The notes under the pieces were generated by a model. It was not told the DNA's origin. It ran no database searches and saw only the letters and a list, made by a program, of their open reading frames with translations. DNA of 11,946 nt from Azonexaceae bacterium (lineage in GTDB: Bacteria; Pseudomonadota; Gammaproteobacteria; Burkholderiales; Rhodocyclaceae). The stretch covers positions 1-11,946 of the forward strand of contig SSTB01000249.1 of NCBI GenBank assembly GCA_009469665.1, written 5' to 3'. Shown here piece after piece: positions 7,148 through 11,946 of the stretch (position 1 is the stretch's first letter; each line of letters starts with the position of its first letter). Made by a program: the position numbers and the translations under genes.

Positions 7148-7176
7148 ACCTTAACGGGGTGAAGGGACTCCGCCAA
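7148..7176 (-). promoter_or_regulatory. candidate sigma-70 promoter for the sulfatase-fold gene
   Basis: On the minus strand TTGGCG (7176-7171) is followed after 17 bases by TAAGGT (7153-7148). Each matches consensus at four of six positions. It lies after the stop of the 787-residue protein, which suggests the sulfatase-fold gene can be transcribed alone. If it is used, translation starts at the GTG at 7118 or 7055, not at 7217. Confidence 0.3.
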
Positions 7177-7200
7177 GTGCCGCGGTACGAAGGGGGGCGT

Positions 7201-9564
7201 TCAGCGGGGCCCTTCACTCGGTGGCACGGGGGTATCCCGGTAGCCGACGCGGCCGCCGTCGCCCTTGACCGGATACAGCACGAAGGGCACCGTGCTCACC
7301 GGATCCTGCCCCGGGCGGGTGACGTGCACCACCAGTCTTTCCGCCGTGCCGGGCGTGACCTCGGCGATGCGCCCCAGGTCGAAGACCGCCCCCGCCGACC
7401 GGGGACCGCCAAAGGCCCGGTCAGCACCCATCGAACCCCAGGCCGTGCGCGGGATCTGGTCAGGAGCGAGGAGGCCGCTTTCCAGCAGGCGGGAACCGCT
7501 GCCCCAATCGACCCAGCCGGTGTCGTGGGTCTGGCGCCAGGGTCCGCCATTGACGCTTTCGTAGCGGCGGATGCGAATCTTGGCCCACCAGTCTTCCCAG
7601 ATTTCGTAGTGCTGCCATTCCACAGGTTCGGCGACCCGCAGGCGGCAACTGCCGTCGGCTTGAGGCTCCAGGCGCTCCAGGGTGGCGTAATGGACGACAC
7701 CTTTATCCTCGGCCTTGTTCACGTCGATGCTGACCAGCAGTTTGCCGTCGGGCCGGGTAAGCCCCCCGACCTTGATCGCCGTGCCCGTGTCCGCGTCCGT
7801 AAACAGCCGCTTGTCGCGCACCGGATCGTCGGCCAGGGGGGGCTTGCCGTCGTCCGACCCGCCGCCCAGCGGGCCGCCACCCCGACCGCCTCCGCGGCCG
7901 CCCAAGAGGCCGCCCAGCAAGCCGAGGGCAGCCTTGCCCACCTCGGCCGCCTTCTGCTCGCCGCCATAGCCGAACTGGTCCCGGGGACCGAGGATGGCTG
8001 GCTTGGCCGGCGGGAAACTGCAGCCGCCTCCGGGCAGGGCACCGGTCCCGCCGCCGTCTTTACCTCCGCCACGGCAGCGTTTCAGGCAGGCTTCCAACTC
8101 CGCCCGCAGGCGGCGCAGTTCCGCCGAGAGCCGCCGCTGTTCCTTCAAGGCGTTGCCCAGTTGTTCGTCAAGGCGTGCGCCTTCCGCGCGCAAGTCGGCC
8201 AGGGTTTTCTGGGCGGCCTCGATGCGGCTGCGGATTTCGCTGGCGTTGCGGCTGCGCGGATAGCTGTAGCTGTCGATTACTTCGCCCTTGGCGTTGCGCA
8301 CCGTGACATGGACCTGCCCGTCGCCCCGGGTGGCGTCGTAATCCTTGCTGATGCCGGTTTCCGGGTCGCTGCCCGAGGCCGTCCATTCCCCCTTGTCCTG
8401 CTCGCGCTGGAGATCCTTGAGTCGGGCCTCCTCGGCCGCGCGCTTGCGGCGGTTGTCTTCCGCCGCCTGGCGCAGGGCGGCAACGCGGGCTTCCGCATCG
8501 GCCAAGGACTGCTCGGCAGCGGCGATCTGCGCGGCGATGGGGTCGCACTCGGGGCAGGGGGCTTCACCGGCCGGCGCGGGGCCGTCGCCGGGCGGCGGCT
8601 GGACGGGGGGCGGATCGGGGGGCTGAGGCGGCGGCGGGGGTGGCGGCGGGGGATCGGCAGCCGGGCGGCGGCAGCAGGCGGCGGCCGTTTGGCTCATGGC
8701 GTGGGTGAGGCGACCGTCCACACCCTGCCGCCAGCGCCCGTACTGGTGGAAGCTGGTGCCGAACCAGCCCAGGGGATTGATCGCTTTGAGCAGACCCGTT
8801 CCCCCGGTGCCGGAACGGACGCTGAAGTTGTAGTTGTCGTAGAGGGTGAAATCGATGTCGCAGTGGAACTCGGCTTCGTCCCGGAAGCCCGATTCGCTGC
8901 CGGCGTCGGGGATGCAGCAGCGCTTGGGGCCGACCCGGCAGGTCGCGTCCCAGAAGACGCTGAAGGAGCCGATAGCCAGATGGACGCTGAAACTGTAGTC
9001 GTCGCCCATGACGATTTCGCGGCCGCGGTAGGAATAGTCTCCCGACTGCCCGCAGGCCAGGCGGTTCTTCAGGGTCATGGCGTGGTTGCGGGCCTCGTTC
9101 TTGGCGATCTGGATGGCCGCTTCCACTTGCTTCTGCTGGCGCAGGACGTCGACGAAATATTTGCTCAGGATCAGGGTGTCAGTTTCCAGGGGGCGGGAAA
9201 AGTCGAAAAACTCCGCCACGTCCGCCATGGCCTGCAAGGTGCCCGTCACATCGCCTCCCCGGAGCGCTTCCGGGCCGCCCCAGTTCAGGCCGCGATCGTA
9301 GCCCGGCACGGCGTTGTAGAAGCCCTGCAGCCATGAGGCGACCAGAAATTCGTCGCGCAGCACGTGGGGCATGTGGATCACCCGACCGGGAATGGCCGGG
9401 GGAACCGGACCGCCAGGGGTGAAGTCCTGGGAAAGCGGCGGGAGGCTGTGGGCGCAGGTGTCTTCCGCCATGGCCGGTAGAGGGGAAACGCCCGGCCAGA
9501 GCATTGCCAGACCGGCCGCTGCCTGAGCGCCCGCCCGCGTCAACCGCCGAAAACCAGGAAACAT
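7201..9564 (-). CDS. secreted cysteine-rich protein of unknown family (signal peptide, polyproline, coiled coil, Gly-rich linker)
   Basis: I do not recognise this 787-residue protein. In order: a signal peptide ending AMA (33); a folded region ~34-300 with nine cysteines (37, 171, 209, 216, 217, 235, 297, 298 and nearby), including CCIPDAG and aromatic repeats such as YDNYNFSV; a polyproline stretch at ~305-325; CPEC (337-340); charged alanine/glutamate-rich coiled coils at ~342-390 and ~441-497 flanking a small segment (SGSDPETGISKDYD); C493-x3-C497; a glycine-rich linker at ~498-572 (LLGGLLGGRGGGRGGG); and a C-terminal beta-rich, tryptophan-rich domain at ~580-765. The cysteines fit a disulfide-rich periplasmic or exported protein. 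The start is the ATG at 9564, with AGGAGG five bases before it; the in-frame GTG at 9579 lies inside that ribosome binding site. It ends 146 bases before the sulfatase-fold gene on the same strand. The third-position GC bias of this frame supports it over the long open frame opposite. Confidence 0.82.
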   Translation of the reverse strand: MFPGFRRLTRAGAQAAAGLAMLWPGVSPLPAMAEDTCAHSLPPLSQDFTPGGPVPPAIPGRVIHMPHVLRDEFLVASWLQGFYNAVPGYDRGLNWGGPEALRGGDVTGTLQAMADVAEFFDFSRPLETDTLILSKYFVDVLRQQKQVEAAIQIAKNEARNHAMTLKNRLACGQSGDYSYRGREIVMGDDYSFSVHLAIGSFSVFWDATCRVGPKRCCIPDAGSESGFRDEAEFHCDIDFTLYDNYNFSVRSGTGGTGLLKAINPLGWFGTSFHQYGRWRQGVDGRLTHAMSQTAAACCRRPAADPPPPPPPPPQPPDPPPVQPPPGDGPAPAGEAPCPECDPIAAQIAAAEQSLADAEARVAALRQAAEDNRRKRAAEEARLKDLQREQDKGEWTASGSDPETGISKDYDATRGDGQVHVTVRNAKGEVIDSYSYPRSRNASEIRSRIEAAQKTLADLRAEGARLDEQLGNALKEQRRLSAELRRLRAELEACLKRCRGGGKDGGGTGALPGGGCSFPPAKPAILGPRDQFGYGGEQKAAEVGKAALGLLGGLLGGRGGGRGGGPLGGGSDDGKPPLADDPVRDKRLFTDADTGTAIKVGGLTRPDGKLLVSIDVNKAEDKGVVHYATLERLEPQADGSCRLRVAEPVEWQHYEIWEDWWAKIRIRRYESVNGGPWRQTHDTGWVDWGSGSRLLESGLLAPDQIPRTAWGSMGADRAFGGPRSAGAVFDLGRIAEVTPGTAERLVVHVTRPGQDPVSTVPFVLYPVKGDGGRVGYRDTPVPPSEGPR

Positions 9565-9602
9565 GGCCGCCTCCTCCACCTTCTCCGTCGCGCCTTTCCT
9601 TC

Positions 9603-9631
9603 ATACTACTCTGCACCGTGCTTCCCGCCAG
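9603..9631 (-). promoter_or_regulatory. candidate promoter for the 787-residue secreted protein
   Basis: On the minus strand CTGGCG (9631-9626) and TAGTAT (9608-9603) are separated by 17 bases, with three and four consensus matches. They sit 39 bases before the start codon, in the 121-base divergent gap shared with tag. No clear rightward promoter for tag was found there. Confidence 0.25.
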
Positions 9632-9685
9632 CTTCCCGCGGCTTGCCGGGGTCAGGCGAAACCCCAACCCTCTCTGAGACCCGCC

Positions 9686-10258
9686 ATGGAACCTTGCCCC
9701 TGGTGCACCGGATTCGACCTCTACCGCCGCTACCACGACGAAGAATGGGGCGTCCCCCTGCGCGACGAACGCGCCCTTTTCGAACTCCTCATCCTGGAAG
9801 GCGCCCAGGCGGGGCTTTCCTGGTCCACCATCCTCAAGAAGCGGGAGCACTACCGCCGCGTGTTCGATGGCTTCGACCCCGCCGCCATCGCCCTCTACGA
9901 CGACGCCAAGGTCGCTGCCCTGCTGGCCGATCCGGGCATCGTGCGCAACCGGGCCAAGGTGGCCGCCACCATCGGCAACGCCAGGGCCTTTCTCGCCCTG
10001 ACCGCCGGCGGGCGCTCCTTCAGCGATTTTCTATGGCGTTGCGTCGGCGGCATCCCCCTCCAGAACGCCTGGACGTCCCTGGCCGAAGTCCCCGCCAAAA
10101 CCCCCGCATCCGACGCCCTGAGCAAGGCCCTGACCGGCGCCGGCTTCAAGTTCGTCGGCTCCACCATCTGCTACGCCTTCATGCAGGCGGCGGGGATGGT
10201 GAATGACCATCTGGTCAGTTGTCCGCGGCATGGGGAGGTGAGGCGGCTTGGGGGGTGA
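9686..10258 (+). CDS. tag: DNA-3-methyladenine glycosylase I
   Basis: 190 residues, the normal size for the Tag family. The enzyme removes 3-methyladenine from alkylated DNA in base excision repair, in the cytoplasm. All hallmark residues can be placed against E. coli Tag: zinc ligands C4, H17 (YHDEEWGVP), and the C-terminal pair His and Cys in NDHLVSC; the catalytic-pocket E38 (LEGAQAGLSW) and W46; and the helix-hairpin region RNRAKVAATIGNARAF. ASDALSKAL and GFKFVGSTICYAFMQ are also strongly conserved. The ATG at 9686 is preferred because MEPCPWC places Cys4 correctly; the frame stays open upstream to 9563, but that part is not family-like. The ribosome binding site is weak (TGAGAC). It is divergent from the 787-residue protein gene and appears to be a single-gene unit. 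Confidence 0.96.
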   Translation: MEPCPWCTGFDLYRRYHDEEWGVPLRDERALFELLILEGAQAGLSWSTILKKREHYRRVFDGFDPAAIALYDDAKVAALLADPGIVRNRAKVAATIGNARAFLALTAGGRSFSDFLWRCVGGIPLQNAWTSLAEVPAKTPASDALSKALTGAGFKFVGSTICYAFMQAAGMVNDHLVSCPRHGEVRRLGG

Positions 10259-10279
10259 GGCGGTGCTGTTTTCGGCCAG

Positions 10280-10327
10280 AAGCGGAAGTTCGCAACCGCC
10301 AACATGCGGTCATTAATATGTCCGCTT
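10280..10327. repeat. nested inverted repeat downstream of tag
   Basis: The outer arms AAGCGGA (10280-10286) and TCCGCTT (10321-10327) are perfect complements. Between them ACCGC (10295-10299) and GCGGT (10306-10310) form a second hairpin with a 6-base loop. It starts 22 bases after the tag stop, where base composition drops. It could be a structured 3' end for tag or a dispersed intergenic element. No T-run follows the outer arm. Confidence 0.45.
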
Positions 10328-10395
10328 TGCGCTGCAATCTGCCAGACAATAGCGAACGCAAGCAATCTCTCTACACGGCTCTAATACCGTCAAGG

Positions 10396-10554
10396 TCAAT
10401 GTTTGGCGAATACGTTATAGCTGCCAAGGTGCTCCGGCTCGCTCTTCTTCGCCTGTAGTTCTTCAAGCTTTTTGTCGAGGTCAGCAAGGTCCATCCTCGC
10501 TAGGGCCCTAAACTGTATTTCTTGTCGGTCATTTGGCTCTAATAGGCATTGCAC
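10396..10554 (-). CDS. possible small protein or gene remnant overlapping the exporter 3' end
   Basis: This frame reads 52 residues from a GTG at 10554, or 32 from the ATG at 10494 (MDLADLDKKLEELQAKKSEP). It ends at a TGA at 10396-10398. The product is hydrophilic and strongly helix-forming, with a short coiled-coil-like stretch, and no family is recognised. The longer form overlaps the end of the EamA gene by 26 bases in another frame, which would allow translational coupling. Neither start has a well-placed ribosome binding site. The frame opens only after a TAG inside the exporter gene. It may be a genuine small gene, the C-terminal remnant of a lost gene, or chance. Confidence 0.3.
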   Translation of the reverse strand: MQCLLEPNDRQEIQFRALARMDLADLDKKLEELQAKKSEPEHLGSYNVFAKH

Positions 10555-11437
10555 CAACGATTGCCCCGGTCGAAACGATGACTATCCCAAACATGACTGT
10601 CCAGGTTAGTTGCTCATCCAGAATGAAATAAGCACCAATCGCTGACACCGCCGGGACCAAGGCCAACATCATCGATGCCTGACAGGCACCGATTTTTTGA
10701 TTGGAGTAACTGTAAAGGCTGGCTGCCAACATGGCGGCGATAACTCCCTGATATACGCATTGGAGCGTTATGTCCTTCCAGCCAGCCATGGGCAGGTTTT
10801 TCGGCAGGTAGAGCAGGTACACCGGCCAGTAAAGCAGCATGGCAAAGCAGGCAATACCGCAGATTCCCAGTAGCGGACGAATCTGCCAGCGTCGCATCAG
10901 TATGCCGAAGATGGCCCAGGACAACGCAGCCGCCAGGAAGAGCAAGTCGCCCATGAATTCCGCCTGCCCGTGATGGGACAAGAGGCTGTCGATACCAATA
11001 AACAGGAGCCCGACACCTGAAACGAGAAGTGCCAGCAACGTCTGCCTAGCCAGGTGAAAACCAGTCGTTAGCGCAACGATGACCACCGTACAAAACGGAA
11101 TACCACCGTTCACAAAAATACCGGCATGAGCGCTTGGTGCAAACGAGAAGCCGGAATAGACCAACAAACCATAGCCCAGCCCACCAAAAACACTGAGCAG
11201 GGCATACCGGGGCCATTCGGCGCAAGGAACATTGCGTAAGAAGTAAGCACTGCCGAGCAAGCCGGATACGCCGTAGCGCATTGCCGCCAAATCGAATGGC
11301 GTGAAAACGCCCTTGCTGCCAAACCGCGAAACGATGTTGAAGCCAGACCAGCAAAGAACGACCATCAATCCGGCAAGCACGCCTTTGGCGGTGTCCGACA
11401 AAACTGGATGGCTACGGGTATTCGATGGATTGTCCAT
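10529..11437 (-). CDS. DMT superfamily (EamA-type) transporter
   Basis: 302 residues from the ATG at 11437. The length, about ten hydrophobic helices and the two-fold repeat fit the drug/metabolite transporter superfamily, inner-membrane exporters of small metabolites. Typical EamA signatures are GLMVVLCWSGFNIVSRFG in helix 1, FDLAAMRYGVSGLL in helix 2, and the second-half repeat LLFLAAALSWAIFGILMRRW with ASLYSYSNQKIGACQASMMLALVPAVSAIGAYFILDEQLTW. In-frame TTG (11485) and GTG (11476) starts would add a hydrophobic-aromatic leader (MSYVFYFFRTG) that is atypical. All starts have weak ribosome binding sites, with an AGGA about 14 bases before the ATG. The gene is divergent from a MocR-type regulator, which probably controls it. 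The substrate is unknown. Its codons are more AT-rich than those of genes to the left. Confidence 0.92.
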   Translation of the reverse strand: MDNPSNTRSHPVLSDTAKGVLAGLMVVLCWSGFNIVSRFGSKGVFTPFDLAAMRYGVSGLLGSAYFLRNVPCAEWPRYALLSVFGGLGYGLLVYSGFSFAPSAHAGIFVNGGIPFCTVVIVALTTGFHLARQTLLALLVSGVGLLFIGIDSLLSHHGQAEFMGDLLFLAAALSWAIFGILMRRWQIRPLLGICGIACFAMLLYWPVYLLYLPKNLPMAGWKDITLQCVYQGVIAAMLAASLYSYSNQKIGACQASMMLALVPAVSAIGAYFILDEQLTWTVMFGIVIVSTGAIVGAMPIRAK

Positions 11438-11491
11438 TTCAATTCGTCGGATTCCTGTCCGGAAGAAGTAAAACACATAAGACAAGCCCGT

Positions 11492-11530
11492 AACAGATTC
11501 AGAACAGGTCTATTTCAATAGAAACAGATT
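11492..11530. promoter_or_regulatory. direct repeat in the EamA/MocR divergent promoter region (possible operator)
   Basis: AACAGATT occurs at 11492-11499 and again at 11523-11530, a 31-base period or about three helical turns, so both copies face the same side of the DNA. MocR-type regulators are known to bind direct repeats in promoters shared with divergent target genes. The rest of the 200-base gap has no certain promoter for either gene. Confidence 0.35.
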
Positions 11531-11607
11531 GCCGTTCTCTATTCGGATGCCATGTGTTCAGACGAGGTATTCCTCTCAATTACCATCCTTTGACGCTCCT
11601 AAAGAAA

Positions 11608-11615
11608 TTGCGCAA
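11608..11615. promoter_or_regulatory. small AT-flanked palindrome before the MocR-type gene
   Basis: TTGCGCAA is a perfect 8-base palindrome whose centre is 26 bases upstream of the regulator start, with A/T runs on both sides. It could be an autoregulatory site, but a palindrome of this length is not rare. Confidence 0.2.
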
Positions 11616-11637
11616 ATTTGCCTGATACCATCGATGT

Positions 11638-11946
11638 ATGAGCCTCTACCAAGCACTCGCAGACAAAACAGAAAAACTCATCCTAGACGGCATCCTGCGT
11701 CCGGGAGAGCGACTTCCTTCGGTTCGCCAGGCTTGCCGTAGCAACGACATCAGCCCCATCACGGTAACTCAGGCCTACTACCTGCTCGAAAGCAAGGGGC
11801 TCATCGAGGCGCGTCCCAAGTCGGGCTACTTCGTCCGCGGCCGTCTGGGCCAAAACCTGCCAGAACCGGAAATGTCGCATCCGGTTGGCGGCTCAACACA
11901 GCTTCAGGTCAGCGATTTCATTTTTCAGATATTGGATAGCGTTCGA
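11638..11946 (+). CDS. MocR-type GntR family regulator, N-terminal part (runs off right edge)
   Basis: 103 codons are visible, open to the end of the window. Residues ~1-70 are a GntR winged helix: LADKTEKLILDGILRPGERLPSVRQ, then the recognition region SPITVTQAYYLLESKGLIEARPKSGYFV. A linker follows, and VSDFIFQILDSVR (91-103) is the usual lead-in to the aminotransferase-like, PLP-binding domain of MocR regulators, which is why I prefer MocR over FadR- or HutC-type GntR proteins. That domain itself lies outside the window. The ATG at 11638 begins the helix-turn-helix domain directly. An ATG four bases earlier is in another frame. It is transcribed away from the EamA exporter, a common regulator/target arrangement; the ligand may be an amino acid-PLP adduct, but this is not shown. 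Confidence 0.88.
   Translation, partial: MSLYQALADKTEKLILDGILRPGERLPSVRQACRSNDISPITVTQAYYLLESKGLIEARPKSGYFVRGRLGQNLPEPEMSHPVGGSTQLQVSDFIFQILDSVR

Noticed and set aside
7159..9336. 725-codon open frame on the plus strand opposite the unknown secreted protein
   Set aside because: The minus-strand frame has a strong ribosome binding site, a signal peptide and ordered domains. The plus-strand product is Ala/Gly/Arg-rich with no domain pattern.
9563..9685. N-terminal extension of Tag using upstream in-frame starts
   Set aside because: The extension is not family-like, while the ATG at 9686 puts the zinc ligand Cys at position 4 as in known Tag proteins.

Overview
The window looks like a piece of a GC-rich betaproteobacterial chromosome, most likely a Rhodocyclales-type organism (Azoarcus, Thauera or Dechloromonas relatives) able to denitrify. 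This rests on the strong G/C third-position bias, the heme d1 genes nirJ and nirN, an FNR-type promoter site and a DUF3149-like small membrane protein. The lineage is an inference. No rRNA, tRNA, CRISPR array or recognisable insertion sequence is present.

Layout. (1) 1-1550, minus strand: N-terminal part of a half-size ABC exporter with an unusual cytoplasmic N-terminus (PH-like segment plus four-cysteine zinc ribbon). The gene is cut by the left edge just before Walker A. (2) 1551-1727: divergent promoter region holding a perfect FNR/ANR/DNR palindrome placed for class II activation of the rightward genes. (3) 1728-4441, plus strand: nirJ and nirN, overlapping by 4 bases. They encode a radical SAM enzyme and a periplasmic c/d1 cytochrome acting late in heme d1 assembly for cytochrome cd1 nitrite reductase. 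(4) 4731-4895: a 54-residue single-span membrane protein resembling DUF3149. (5) 4896-5123: a convergent intergenic region full of short hairpins, possibly a dispersed repeat. (6) 5124-7055, minus: an LTA-synthase-like membrane sulfatase-fold enzyme. (7) 7201-9564, minus: an unrecognised 787-residue secreted, cysteine-rich protein with polyproline, coiled-coil and glycine-rich segments. (8) 9686-10258, plus: DNA-3-methyladenine glycosylase I (tag). (9) 10259 to the right edge: a visibly more AT-rich block with a nested palindrome, a doubtful small ORF, a DMT/EamA exporter (minus), a divergent promoter region with a spaced direct repeat, and the start of a MocR-type GntR regulator (plus).

How the genes work together. 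The nirJ-nirN pair is a coherent oxygen/NO-responsive module: low oxygen or NO should activate its promoter, NirJ acts on the tetrapyrrole in the cytoplasm, and NirN finishes heme d1 in the periplasm. The other heme d1 genes (nirE, nirD/L/G/H, nirF) and nirS are absent and must lie elsewhere. The EamA/MocR pair is a second coherent unit: a divergently transcribed regulator, probably PLP-binding, controlling a small-molecule exporter. The ABC exporter, sulfatase-fold enzyme, unknown secreted protein and tag have no evident link to either unit. The most novel item is the 787-residue secreted protein; the best-supported regulatory observation is the FNR-type site.
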